Below, in pieces: positions 52,079-60,977 of a stretch of DNA of 64,000 nt (positions within the stretch are counted from its first letter, which is position 1; the number at the start of each line of letters is the position of its first letter). The notes under the pieces were generated by a model, which was not told the DNA's origin, searched no databases, and was given only the letters and a program-made list of their open reading frames with translations. The translations under genes were made by a program, and so were the position numbers. This stretch comes from Chloracidobacterium sp. (GTDB lineage: Bacteria > Acidobacteriota > Blastocatellia > Pyrinomonadales > Pyrinomonadaceae), in NCBI GenBank assembly GCA_016706275.1, contig JADJJY010000002.1:1-64000 (forward strand). Direction: 5' to 3'.

Positions 52079-52828
52079 TTGAGTCTTTTACTTGAAGGAA
52101 AACGTGCGTTTGTTTCGGGCGGCACACGCGGTATCGGGGCCGCTATCTGCGAAGTCTTTGCTCGCGAGGGTGCGGATGTTGCTTTTAACTACCATGCGAG
52201 CGATGATCTGGCGGACGAGGTTCGGGCCAAGATCGAGGCCCACGGCCGCCGTGCATTGAGCTTTAAGGTCTCGGTGACGGACCGCTACGGTATGAAGCAC
52301 ATCGCCCGAGAGATCAAAGAAGCTTGGGGGCCGGTTAACGTCCTCGTCAATAACGCCGCGGTGAACAAAGGCGATAATTTTGCGACGACGACCGATAAAA
52401 GCTGGGATTGGGTCGTTGATACAAATGTCGGCAGCCTATTTGCCGTCACAAAACCATTTTACAAACAGATGATCCGCGAAAAAGCCGGGTCTATCCTCAA
52501 CATTACTTCGGTCGGAGCGATCCGCTCTTTGCCGACGTCAGTCCACTACGCCACCTCAAAGGCAGCGATGATCGGTTTTACCAAATGCCTATCACGCGAA
52601 GCCGCTAATTTTGGCATCTCGGTCAACGCGATCGCCGCAGGCATTTTTGACACTGACCTTGGCCACACATTGCCTGAACGTCTGCTGCAAATGCATGATT
52701 TTTGGGTTGCAAAAGGCCGCGTCGGCCGCCCCGAAGAACTTGCCGAATACGCCGCTTTTATGACGAGCGACCGCAACAGCTTTATGAGCGGCGAGGTCGT
52801 GATCGTTGATGGCGGAGCGATCACTTAA
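52079..52828 (+). CDS. Short-chain dehydrogenase/reductase, FabG-like
   Basis: 249 residues from TTG 52079, preceded by GGAG at 52067-52070 with good spacing; the in-frame upstream start at 52010 adds 23 residues with no ribosome site. NAD(P)-binding SGGTRGIGAAI is at about 12-22. NNAAVNKG, catalytic Ser in NITSVGAIRS, and Tyr/Lys in YATSKAAMIGFTK are all present. The C terminus ends IVDGG. It probably reduces a 3-oxoacyl or similar carbonyl. It closes the radical SAM-GT-SDR unit and is followed by a long hairpin. Confidence 0.9.
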   Translation: MSLLLEGKRAFVSGGTRGIGAAICEVFAREGADVAFNYHASDDLADEVRAKIEAHGRRALSFKVSVTDRYGMKHIAREIKEAWGPVNVLVNNAAVNKGDNFATTTDKSWDWVVDTNVGSLFAVTKPFYKQMIREKAGSILNITSVGAIRSLPTSVHYATSKAAMIGFTKCLSREAANFGISVNAIAAGIFDTDLGHTLPERLLQMHDFWVAKGRVGRPEELAEYAAFMTSDRNSFMSGEVVIVDGGAIT

Positions 52829-52840
52829 GAATTTTTGACA

Positions 52841-52905
52841 GCGAAATACGCAATAGACGCGAAAGGATAATCTCATCCTGTTTCGCGTCTTTTTGTGTAT
52901 TTCGC
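52841..52905. terminator. Long bidirectional terminator hairpin
   Basis: Arms of about 28 bases (GCGAAATACGCAATAGACGC onward) fold back around a short loop near 52875, ending in the complementary TGTGTATTTCGC. It separates the convergent SDR and SRPBCC genes. Confidence 0.85.
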
Positions 52906-52912
52906 GGTTAAT

Positions 52913-53398
52913 TCATTTTTCTAATTTTTCTTTAGCCCGTCCGATAAAGACCTTGATCATTTCGGTGATGCTTTTGGTCATCTCAGAGGAGATGAGCGAT
53001 TCGCCCGCGAGCCATGCAAGGGAATGGAGTTCGCCGGCTTTTTTGCGGCGGAGTTCGACGGCTTGTGAGAAACGGACCATCGTCACGCCTTTTGCTTTTT
53101 CGAGGAAATCGGCGGAGTAGCGTAAGAAATTTTCGGCCTCGGTCCGCAGGGGCGACCATTCGATCCGGTCTTCGCTATTCTCTGCCATCTCGACGGCAAA
53201 TTTTTGCAGGATATGCCCGACGACAGGCACTGTTGCCTGTACTTTCCAATGAGCGATGCCTCTGGCGTCGGTATGGATCTGCTCGACGCCGGGCATCATC
53301 TCGGCAAAATTTGTGACATCGGCGAAAAACTCCCGCACCTTGTCTATGCTGGACCTTACCTCGATATCGCTGCTATAACCCGCCTTGACTGTAAACAT
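52913..53398 (-). CDS. SRPBCC (START-like) family protein
   Basis: About 161 residues from ATG 53396-53398 (MFTVKAGYSSDIEVRSS); an earlier ATG at 53476 would run into the divergent zinc-ribbon gene. The start-to-end pattern of strands with the helix KVREFFADVTNFAEMMPGV is typical of the SRPBCC/polyketide cyclase-like superfamily, and the C-terminal helix is long and charged. A hydrophobic-ligand or lipid-binding role is inferred from the fold, not shown. There is no signal peptide. It is divergent from the zinc-ribbon gene, 47 bases between starts. Confidence 0.78.
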   Translation of the reverse strand: MFTVKAGYSSDIEVRSSIDKVREFFADVTNFAEMMPGVEQIHTDARGIAHWKVQATVPVVGHILQKFAVEMAENSEDRIEWSPLRTEAENFLRYSADFLEKAKGVTMVRFSQAVELRRKKAGELHSLAWLAGESLISSEMTKSITEMIKVFIGRAKEKLEK

Positions 53399-53445
53399 AT
53401 TTGATAATATTGGGACGTTATTGTGATACGCAAAAATTATAGCAA

Positions 53446-53610
53446 ATGATGCATTCAAGCGAAAAAATCTGCCCACGCTGCGGCGCTGTAAAGATGAAAA
53501 ACTGGGCCGACCTTAACGAAGAGCAACAGATGCTCGCCCGCAAACTGCCGCTCTCCGCCGAATATCCGCTTACCGCTCGAAAAAAGCATCGATTCTGCAC
53601 GAGGTGCTGA
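53446..53610 (+). CDS. Small zinc-ribbon protein, 54 aa
   Basis: The gene starts ATGATG (53446 or 53449) and ends TGA 53608-53610. The N-terminal CPRCG and C-terminal CTRC make a zinc-ribbon of two CxxC pairs. Between them is a conserved-looking LARKLPLSAEYP segment and RKKHRF. I recall similar very short proteins with the same ends in other bacteria, without a known role. It is too short for many gene callers. No strong ribosome site is seen, since AGC-AAA precedes the start. Confidence 0.65.
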   Translation: MMHSSEKICPRCGAVKMKNWADLNEEQQMLARKLPLSAEYPLTARKKHRFCTRC

Positions 53611-53657
53611 TTCGAACTAACAGAAAAGGAAAGCCATGAGGCGTGAGGATCGAGCTA

Positions 53658-53700
53658 TTTTGGTCCGGTCCGGACCAGGTGGACCAACCTGGACCAAAAA
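53658..53700. repeat. TGGACC-type dispersed repeat, copy C
   Basis: Shortest of the three copies: the core TTTGGTCCGGTCCGGACCAG plus two TGGACCA words, ends TTTTGGTCC and GGACCAAAA paired. It lies in the 147-base gap between the zinc-ribbon gene and the glnE 3' end. Confidence 0.9.
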
Positions 53701-53757
53701 GTGCTCCTTAATTGTTTTGTTGAATGTTAAGCCCTCGTTGACGCTTGGGCTTCTGCA

Positions 53758-56508
53758 TTAGGACAAAATGCTTTCGAACGCGGAGCGAATGGACAGACGG
53801 TGAAATGTTAGTTGTTCGAGCAGGTCGGCGGACGAGGTGAGTCCCATTCGAACGGCGATGGTGTTGAGGGCGTTCTCGTTGCCGAGCGGTACGCGGGTTG
53901 TGCGGCCGATCGTCAGGCGGAGATTGTGGTCGAGCTCTGACAAAAAGTTGTATCCGGCAAGAAGTTCAGCGTATATATCACCAGACAGAGAGCCATTCGC
54001 CGCAAGTTGCGCAAGCATAAACGAGGTGGAGCGGCCATTCTCCTCTCCACCTTCACTCCTTCTCTCCTCCACTTCTTCATCAGGCACGTTATCGCGAAGC
54101 TGCAAATAACGCATAGCAAAATACACGTCCAGCATCCCGCCGGAGCCGTATTTGATATCGATATCGCCGCCGCGGCGGGTGCGGACACGTTGGTTTTCGA
54201 GAGCGAGACGAACGCGGAGCGTTTCTTCACGCAGTTCGTCGGCGGCTAGAGCGGCGGCACGTTCGTGTATGATGCGGCGGGTTTCGTTTTCGACGTTTAG
54301 ACCGATACTGGCATCGCCGCCGACCATTCTTAGTTTTACAAAAGCGAGCATTTCCCACACCGCAGCCGTCTCGGTCATATATCCGAGAAACGCATCGATC
54401 GACATCGCACTCATGCCTTTTGTGCCAAATGGCCGCAGCCGCAGATCGACGCGGTAGAGGCTGCCGTCGCGGGTCATTGACGAGAGTGTCGTTACGAACA
54501 GTTCGACGGCACGGCTGTAAAATTCGGACGGCGTTATCTCGGCCATGATGTCTTTCGGGTCGTAATAGACGATCACGAGATCTAGGTCGGAATCGTAATC
54601 AATACCGCGGCCGCCGAGTTTGCCAAGTGCAAGCACGGCGAGATCAAGCGGTGCGGGCTTTCCGATGTTGCCTGTGCGGATGGCGAGTTCGTCGCGAACA
54701 ACACGCAAAGCGGCGGCGATGCTGGCCTCGGCAAGATTTGTCTGGAGCCGCTTTGTCTCGGTGATGGTTATCTTTTCAAAAATATCCAGTACGACGATCT
54801 GCAATAAAAAATGTGACCACGTTCGCCGCATTGCCGATAGACGCTGTCCAAAATCTCGAGTAGATTCGATCGATGCCATCATCTGTTCGGCATAATCCGG
54901 TTCGATAAACTCGTTCTCGGGATCGGGCAGGTCGGCGACGAGGTGCGGATTTGCCGCGAGCATCGAGGCGAAATGGGGAGAAATCTCAGAAACCCGATCG
55001 AGCACCGACAGGTTTTTGCCGGAAGGGTCAAATTCTATTTCAGATTTTTGAATGGACGCGAGGACGTGCGAACGAGAGCGTTCGCTGGCAGTCGGGACAT
55101 CGCGGGTCATGTGAATGTTGTCGGAAACCTCTTGCACCTCGCCAAACACATTTGTAAAAATGCGGCTGACGTTCGCGGTGTATTTTGCCAAACCTTTTTC
55201 AAAATTACCTCCCTCAGCAAAGCTCATCCGGCGGGCGAGCAGTTCGCGTTTCTCGGGATCGTCAGATACGGTATGCGTCTGGACACCGTTCTCCATCTGG
55301 AGCATATGTTCGGTGCGTCGCAGAAATGTGTAGGCTGTTGTCAGTTCGGTCAGATCGGTATCCGTCAGATGTTTGCGATCCGCAAGGCGGACGAGGCTAA
55401 TGAGTGTATGCGGACTGCGAAGCCATTTGTCACGGCCGCCGTGGGCAAGCTGCAAGGCCTGGGCAAGAAATTCGATCTCGCGGATACCGCCGCGTCCGAG
55501 TTTGACGTCAAAGCCGCGGCGATTTATCTGTTCGAGATCGATCTGTTCCTTAGAACGCCGTACGTTGGCAAGGGCGGTTTCGACCGTCTCTTTCTGAGAA
55601 AAAACAAGATCTTCGACCTCGGCAAAGAATGTTTTGAACATCTCCACATCGCCCGCGCAACCACGCGAACGGATCAGTACTTGGCGTTCCCACGCCCTCG
55701 CCTCGGTCTTGTAATATCGCACCATATCCGCAAGCGAGATTGTCATTGCCCCGAGCGAGCCGTGCGGCCGCAGTCGGAGGTCGACGCGATAAGCGGCTCC
55801 TTCGCCGGACGGCTCGCCGACGAGTTTGGTAACGTATTCGGAGAGTTTGACGAAATATTCACGGTTCGTAACTTGTCCGCGAGAGCCGCTGCCGGATGTC
55901 GAGCCTTCGTCGGAATAAAAGAAAACTAGGTCGATGTCCGACGAATAATTAAGCTCGCGGGAGCCGAGTTTGCCTAGAGCCGTGATGCAAAATCGGGATG
56001 CTACAAATCGGCCTTTATCATCGGTTTCCTGCGGTTGGCCAAAACGATTATCCATCTCACGGCGGGCGAGATGGAGGGCGGATTCGAGGATCGCGTCGGC
56101 GAGATTTGAGATCTCTTCGGTGATCTCGGCAATGGTGGCGAGACGGCGAATGTCGCGGAGATAGATCCTTAGCAACTCGCGGCGGCGAAATCTGGCAAAC
56201 AGCACCTGCGGCTCAAGCTGCGAATTTGTCAGAGCAAAACGTGCCAAAGATTCGAGCAGCTCGTCTTTACCGCGAACGCCCGATTCCCGGCGTTTGCGGT
56301 TGAGCCACCAAAAATAATCAGGATTTTGGAGCAAGGTTGTCGCAAGCAGAGGGCTAAACGAGACCAGCGTCAAAACGTCAGAGAGCAGCCCTTCGTTTTT
56401 GAGCAGCTTTGCCGAATCGCCGGGATGAGCCTCAGCCAACTGGCCGAGAAATCGGCGGGCGGCTTCGGCGTCGGGCAGGCTGCTCATCAAATGGTCGTCT
56501 TTCTTCAT
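53758..56508 (-). CDS. glnE: Bifunctional glutamine synthetase adenylyltransferase/removase GlnE
   Basis: 916 residues. GlnE adds and removes AMP on glutamine synthetase, matching nitrogen supply. Two homologous nucleotidyltransferase halves are seen: ALGKLGSRELNYSSDIDLVFFY in the N-terminal removase half and ALGKLGGRGIDYDSDLDLVIVY in the C-terminal transferase half, each with the G-S-x9-D-x-D metal pattern. Each is followed by YRVDLRLRPHG or YRVDLRLRPFG. A linker of helical regulatory sequence joins them. The start overlaps the stop of the upstream regulator gene by 4 bases. The regulator and glnE therefore form a unit devoted to nitrogen control, as far as can be seen. Confidence 0.94.
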   Translation of the reverse strand: MKKDDHLMSSLPDAEAARRFLGQLAEAHPGDSAKLLKNEGLLSDVLTLVSFSPLLATTLLQNPDYFWWLNRKRRESGVRGKDELLESLARFALTNSQLEPQVLFARFRRRELLRIYLRDIRRLATIAEITEEISNLADAILESALHLARREMDNRFGQPQETDDKGRFVASRFCITALGKLGSRELNYSSDIDLVFFYSDEGSTSGSGSRGQVTNREYFVKLSEYVTKLVGEPSGEGAAYRVDLRLRPHGSLGAMTISLADMVRYYKTEARAWERQVLIRSRGCAGDVEMFKTFFAEVEDLVFSQKETVETALANVRRSKEQIDLEQINRRGFDVKLGRGGIREIEFLAQALQLAHGGRDKWLRSPHTLISLVRLADRKHLTDTDLTELTTAYTFLRRTEHMLQMENGVQTHTVSDDPEKRELLARRMSFAEGGNFEKGLAKYTANVSRIFTNVFGEVQEVSDNIHMTRDVPTASERSRSHVLASIQKSEIEFDPSGKNLSVLDRVSEISPHFASMLAANPHLVADLPDPENEFIEPDYAEQMMASIESTRDFGQRLSAMRRTWSHFLLQIVVLDIFEKITITETKRLQTNLAEASIAAALRVVRDELAIRTGNIGKPAPLDLAVLALGKLGGRGIDYDSDLDLVIVYYDPKDIMAEITPSEFYSRAVELFVTTLSSMTRDGSLYRVDLRLRPFGTKGMSAMSIDAFLGYMTETAAVWEMLAFVKLRMVGGDASIGLNVENETRRIIHERAAALAADELREETLRVRLALENQRVRTRRGGDIDIKYGSGGMLDVYFAMRYLQLRDNVPDEEVEERRSEGGEENGRSTSFMLAQLAANGSLSGDIYAELLAGYNFLSELDHNLRLTIGRTTRVPLGNENALNTIAVRMGLTSSADLLEQLTFHRLSIRSAFESILS

Positions 56509-58007
56509 TGCTTAAATCGTCGCGGGTCGACGCCGTATTTCTTTATCTTATAGCCCAAGATCCGCTCGGTCGAGCCGAGCATCACGGCGGCTTTGGCGAT
56601 ATTGCCCCGGGTCGATTTTAGAGTGTCCTGTATCAGGTCGCGTTCAAACGCTGCGACCGCAGATTCGAGCGTGACGCGCATTTCGGTACCGCTGACCTCG
56701 GCGGTTTGCAGAGTCGGCGGCAAATGATGGCCGTGGATGACATTGGAATCACAAACAAGCACTGCACGTTCGATGGCGTTTTCGAGTTCGCGGACATTTC
56801 CCGGAAAATGATATGCGGTAAGCATATCGATGGCGGGAGTAGAGATACGTAAGATATGCTTGTTATGCTCGGCTCCATATTTTTCGACGAAATGCTCGGC
56901 GAGAAGTAGGATGTCGGCCTTACGTTCGCGTAAGGGGGGCAGGAAAATAGTGAAAACATTGAGGGCGTAAAAGAGGTCCTCGCGAAATCTGCCGTTGGCT
57001 ACCGCATCTTCGACCGATTGGTTTGTCGACACGACAAGTCGGACGTTTGCTGGAAAAGTCTCGTCACCACCGAGGCGTTCGAATTCGCGTTCTTGGATCA
57101 CTCGGATCAATTTAGCCTGTGTTTGCATCGGCAGATCGCCTATCTCTTCCAAAAATAGCGTGCTGCCATCGGCCAATTCAAAATGGCCTAGTTTCTGTTT
57201 TGACGCCCCGTCGAAGGAGCCTTTTTCATAACCAAACAGCTCACCGTCAATGATGGTTTCGGGCAAGGCCGCGCAATTTACCTTTGCGAACGGGCGTTTT
57301 GAGCGAAGACTGTTGTAATGAATGGCGTTTGCGATCAGCTCTTTGCCGGCACCGCTTTCGCCGCGCAACAGCACCGGGACATTTGACCGTGCGATCTGCG
57401 TGACCTGATCCTGCACCTGCCGCATCGGGCTCGAATTACCAATGAGATTTCCAAAATCGTACTTTTCCTTTAGTTCTTGCTTGAGTTGCACGTTCTCAGC
57501 GACCAGCTTACGGCTCTCTTCGCGTTCGAGACGCTCGGCTCTTAGCAGCTGAGCGATCAAAGCGGCGGCGATCTCGAGCATTCGGACGATATCGCGGTCC
57601 GAGATACTTTTTGGCTCACTAAATGCCAGCGAGATCGAGCCGATGCATTCGCCTGAAAGTTTGATCGGCACTGAGGCAATAATACGAGGCGAACTGTCGT
57701 CAAGAAATCCGAGCGTCGATTCGTGTTCGATAGAAAAGAACAGCGGAGAGGAGCGTTCCATAACCCGCACGAGGACACTTTTTGCTGCACGGGTTTCGAG
57801 GCGGCGAAATGTGACGGCCTCCATCCCAACGGCGGCGACCACATCGATCTGTCCTGTTTCGGCATGCCGCAGACAGACAAATCCGAGGTCCGCCGACATT
57901 TCATCGCTCAATATCTGGAGTATGGCAGTGCTGTCCGTCCGGATGCCTTTTAGGTCATGCGTGACAGCTGTGATTTGTGAAACAATGTCTATCTCGTTGC
58001 GGATCAT
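56505..58007 (-). CDS. NifA-like GAF/AAA+/Fis regulator with altered GAFTGA loop
   Basis: 500 residues. GAF domain at about 20-170 (LGFVCLRHAETGQIDVVAAV). The AAA+ domain has Walker A LLRGESGAGKELI at about 211-223. The loop that contacts sigma-54 reads GSFDGA (about 261-266) instead of GAFTGA. Walker B is LFLEEIGD instead of LFLDEIGD. GNVRELENAIERAV is conserved. The C-terminal Fis helix-turn-helix is GNIAKAAVMLGSTERILGYKIKKYGVDPRR, split here only by reading, and is typical of NifA. The altered contacts suggest it may bind DNA without standard sigma-54 activation. It shares a 4-base overlap with glnE, so a nitrogen role is inferred. Confidence 0.88.
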   Translation of the reverse strand: MIRNEIDIVSQITAVTHDLKGIRTDSTAILQILSDEMSADLGFVCLRHAETGQIDVVAAVGMEAVTFRRLETRAAKSVLVRVMERSSPLFFSIEHESTLGFLDDSSPRIIASVPIKLSGECIGSISLAFSEPKSISDRDIVRMLEIAAALIAQLLRAERLEREESRKLVAENVQLKQELKEKYDFGNLIGNSSPMRQVQDQVTQIARSNVPVLLRGESGAGKELIANAIHYNSLRSKRPFAKVNCAALPETIIDGELFGYEKGSFDGASKQKLGHFELADGSTLFLEEIGDLPMQTQAKLIRVIQEREFERLGGDETFPANVRLVVSTNQSVEDAVANGRFREDLFYALNVFTIFLPPLRERKADILLLAEHFVEKYGAEHNKHILRISTPAIDMLTAYHFPGNVRELENAIERAVLVCDSNVIHGHHLPPTLQTAEVSGTEMRVTLESAVAAFERDLIQDTLKSTRGNIAKAAVMLGSTERILGYKIKKYGVDPRRFKQ

Positions 58008-58111
58008 TTACGACAAAATTGTAGGACAATTGATTATAGGTATTATTGTCCGCCGCGACAATTCGACTAAGTGAACGGCCTCTTTACTTGGGTTACGCTA
58101 CAATATCGAGT

Positions 58112-58972
58112 GTGGATGAACGGCTGCTGATACAAATACCGCTCGCGGCGCAGAAAATGCGGCTTGAGGATTTTTTGCTTGACCATTTTAGCGCGCTCAG
58201 CAAGATGTACCTGCGTGACGTCGTCAAAACTGGGCGATGTGAGGTGAACGGGCGGCATGAAAACATCGGCCACAAACTGCGTGAAAACGATCTGATCGAG
58301 ATCACCGTCGACACGACGCGTGAAACGGCGATGCGGCCGGAAAATATCCCGCTCGATATCGTTTATGAGGATGGTGACATCATCGTTGTTAACAAACCCG
58401 CCGGCATGCTCGTTCATCCGTCGCACCGAGAAAATACCGGAACGATGCTAAACGCACTCGTTTACCACTGCAATCTCGATTCGCCAACATTGATCCGCCC
58501 GGGGCTGATACACCGACTTGATAAACAAACCTCCGGCTTGGTCGTCGTCGCGAAAAATGCGTTTGCACATCGGCGGATGTGTGCCGCGCTGATGAAAAAG
58601 CACGTGGAAAAGCGGTATCTAGCACTTGTCGAAGGGATCGTAAAAGTTAAGGACGGAAAGATCGAGGCACCTATCGGGCGCTTTGCTGAGTTAAAACAAT
58701 GGAGCGTCAAAGAGGACGGCAAGCACTCGGAATCACGATTTTGGGTTCGGGAACGGTATGCGGATACCACGCTGATCGAGCTTGAGCCGGTTACAGGTCG
58801 CACGAACCAGCTTCGTATCCACTGTGAATTGATCGGCCATCCGATCGTCGGCGATACACAGCGTGGCGGCAGGGAGTTTGAGCGGCTATGCTTGCACGCG
58901 TGGAGCCTTGCGTTTACGCATCCGATCTCGCGTGAGCGTTTAGAACTTGAATCAAAGATCGATTTTGATTAG
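58112..58972 (+). CDS. RluA family pseudouridine synthase
   Basis: About 286 residues from GTG 58112; an upstream in-frame ATG at 58046 is possible but overlaps the promoter area of the divergent regulator. An S4 RNA-binding domain is N-terminal (MRLEDFLLDHFSALSKMYL and CEVNGR). The RluA catalytic motif is HRLDKQTSGLVVVAK with the nucleophilic aspartate in RLD, and GRTNQLRIHCELIGHPIVGD is also conserved. It converts uridine to pseudouridine in rRNA or tRNA; the exact site cannot be assigned. The last 4 bases overlap the 3' end of the convergent metalloprotease gene. Confidence 0.92.
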   Translation: MDERLLIQIPLAAQKMRLEDFLLDHFSALSKMYLRDVVKTGRCEVNGRHENIGHKLRENDLIEITVDTTRETAMRPENIPLDIVYEDGDIIVVNKPAGMLVHPSHRENTGTMLNALVYHCNLDSPTLIRPGLIHRLDKQTSGLVVVAKNAFAHRRMCAALMKKHVEKRYLALVEGIVKVKDGKIEAPIGRFAELKQWSVKEDGKHSESRFWVRERYADTTLIELEPVTGRTNQLRIHCELIGHPIVGDTQRGGREFERLCLHAWSLAFTHPISRERLELESKIDFD

Positions 58973-59961
58973 CTGCGAGGGGCGACTAACACAATGTCAA
59001 ACGCCTTTTGTCCTGTCCCTTTATTAAACTGGATCTCGACCGTGTAGTTTTTACCGGCTTCGAGCGTCCAACAGCCTTCGCCGTAGCCCTCGTAATATTT
59101 GCCGTTGGTGTAAAGCGTGTTTGACCACAGTTTGTAGCAATATTTACCGCTGCCGCCAAATGTCCAAGATTGCCTGACGGACTTTGTCGTGGTGTTTAGA
59201 GCAAAATCGCGGCGGATCTTGTTTGACCCAAATTCCATGATTATGTGTTCCCAAGTCTGTCCGGATGCAATGTTCAGAGAATCAACAACCGTCACCCTTC
59301 CGGGCGAAGCGGCCCGACGTGCGCCGTAAAGTTTTTGAATGCCGACGATGTCGAGAGCACTGAGAACGCCGTCGTTGATCCAACGCGGATTGCAGTAATT
59401 CATTACTGAATCCGGGTCGTAGGCCGTGAGCAAAAGACCGCCGCTGCTGGTGCTTTGTTCGGTCTTACAGGTCGAATCGGCACGGTCCTGTTCGTGAATG
59501 AGCCCGAGAGCGTGGCCAAATTCGTGCAAAGCGACGGTAGTGATGCAGGATGGACGGCGATTCTCGGCCTGACAGCCGGGAGAGAAATTCTTGAACGTAA
59601 AATTCAGCTCCATCCCGTTCTTTGAGCCGTCCATGAATTTGCCAATACCGGAATTGGAACGTGTGTCGGTGATCAAGATCCGAATGCCTTTGCTTGCGGC
59701 GTTACAGGCTCCCCAGCCGTAAAAATTGACGTTAGCGACACTTTGCCAGGTTGAGGCGATCTTGTTTTTGACGAGGTTGGTCTCGGTCGCCCAGCCGGTC
59801 GGATTTTCCCAGCATACGGGAATGTACGTGATGCCGTCGGTGTGTGCAGGCCATTGCCACCCTGCTCCGGACACGGCTTTATGGACCTGGCCGAAGACGA
59901 GCGGCAACATGAAAAGTAGAATGACCGCTAAGAAAATTGTGATGCGAGCGAGTCTAAACAT
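58969..59961 (-). CDS. Secreted zinc metalloprotease (metzincin type)
   Basis: 330 residues with signal peptide (FLAVILLFMLPLVFG). The metzincin motif HEFGHALGLIHEQDR lies at about 147-161, and the Met-turn is probably SVMNY further on, so the fold fits M10/M12A-type proteases. Six cysteines (CWEN, GACNAA, PGCQAE, PSCITT, STCKTE, NYCNP) suggest disulfides. The C-terminal third (about 220-330) is a beta-rich domain with IASGQTWEHIIM and LEAGKNYTVEIQF, like a secretion or carbohydrate-binding module. It is extracellular or periplasmic and degrades proteins; substrate unknown. It overlaps the convergent RluA gene by 4 bases. Confidence 0.88.
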   Translation of the reverse strand: MFRLARITIFLAVILLFMLPLVFGQVHKAVSGAGWQWPAHTDGITYIPVCWENPTGWATETNLVKNKIASTWQSVANVNFYGWGACNAASKGIRILITDTRSNSGIGKFMDGSKNGMELNFTFKNFSPGCQAENRRPSCITTVALHEFGHALGLIHEQDRADSTCKTEQSTSSGGLLLTAYDPDSVMNYCNPRWINDGVLSALDIVGIQKLYGARRAASPGRVTVVDSLNIASGQTWEHIIMEFGSNKIRRDFALNTTTKSVRQSWTFGGSGKYCYKLWSNTLYTNGKYYEGYGEGCWTLEAGKNYTVEIQFNKGTGQKAFDIVLVAPRS

Positions 59962-60062
59962 ATATTTCCTCTTTTTTCGCCACGAGAATGGTAATGCTTG
60001 ATCACACCCGCGAAGGCCTGCCCTAATTGATGCCGCCTTGGAATAACCGAGTTGTCGACAAA

Positions 60063-60845
60063 TTACTCCTCAACGGCTTTTTTCTCGTCTTCTTCTGAAA
60101 ACTGATTGTGCAGCTGCACCGGGTCAGCCTTTTTGCGCAGGCGGATATTCAACATCTCAACAAAGACCGAAAACGCCATTGCAAAGTAGATGTAGCCCTT
60201 CGGAATTGTCTGGTGAAAGCTCTCCGCAACGAGCATTACACCGATCAAGAGCAGGAATGAAAGAGCGAGCATCTTGATCGTCGGATGCCGTTGGACGAAC
60301 GCCCCGATCGAACCGGCAAACAGCATCATCGCGATGATCGATATGACGACTGCCGAGATCATTATGTAAATGCCGTTTGGCCCGTAGGTCGTTGAGATCA
60401 TGCCGACGGCTGTTATCACGCTGTCCAGCGAAAAGACGATATCAAGCAGCACGATCTGGACGATAACGCTGATAAATCCGGAGTACGATCTCTTGGAACC
60501 TGTACCTTCTTCGCCTTCGAGGCTGCCGTGGATCTCGTGTGTGCTCTTGGCGATCAAAAACAAGCCGCCGATGAGCAGGACGAGGTCTTTTCCTGAAAAT
60601 CCTTTTCCCCAAACGCTAAAGAGCGGCTCCACAAGGCCTATCACCCACGAAAGGGACATTAGCAGCAAAATACGGATGCCGAGAGCGAGTGCTAGGCCGA
60701 TATAACGAGCCTTAGCCTGTTGTGCCGGCGGCAGTTTGCCGGAGAGTATCGAGATAAAAATAACGTTGTCGATACCGAGCACGAGCTCGAGCAAGGTCAA
60801 TGTGCCGAACGCGATCCATACTTGCGGGTCAGAAAGAAATTCCAT
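60063..60845 (-). CDS. TerC family integral membrane protein
   Basis: 260 residues with seven transmembrane segments. Two conserved acidic membrane motifs, LELVLGIDNVIFISI at about 19-33 and VLLDIVFSLDSVITAVGM at about 130-147, define the TerC family. Members are linked to metal (manganese) export or to tellurite resistance. The C-terminal tail is short and acidic. Nothing else of a ter cluster is present, so a metal-transport housekeeping role is more likely. It is divergent from the SGNH gene across 132 bases. Confidence 0.92.
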   Translation of the reverse strand: MEFLSDPQVWIAFGTLTLLELVLGIDNVIFISILSGKLPPAQQAKARYIGLALALGIRILLLMSLSWVIGLVEPLFSVWGKGFSGKDLVLLIGGLFLIAKSTHEIHGSLEGEEGTGSKRSYSGFISVIVQIVLLDIVFSLDSVITAVGMISTTYGPNGIYIMISAVVISIIAMMLFAGSIGAFVQRHPTIKMLALSFLLLIGVMLVAESFHQTIPKGYIYFAMAFSVFVEMLNIRLRKKADPVQLHNQFSEEDEKKAVEE

Positions 60846-60977
60846 TAGACAAAAACTCCAAAATCACAGCCAATAGGTACTTATGATAATGCAGAAATGA
60901 ATATTGGTGAATTGTTTGATAGATTTGTTTTGTCCGGCAACGAAGGCGCCGGGATAAAAGTAACTTACAACTGATAG

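Noticed and set aside
54943..55929. 328-codon plus-strand frame opposite glnE
   Set aside because: Antisense of the conserved first half of GlnE. No domain, no ribosome site.
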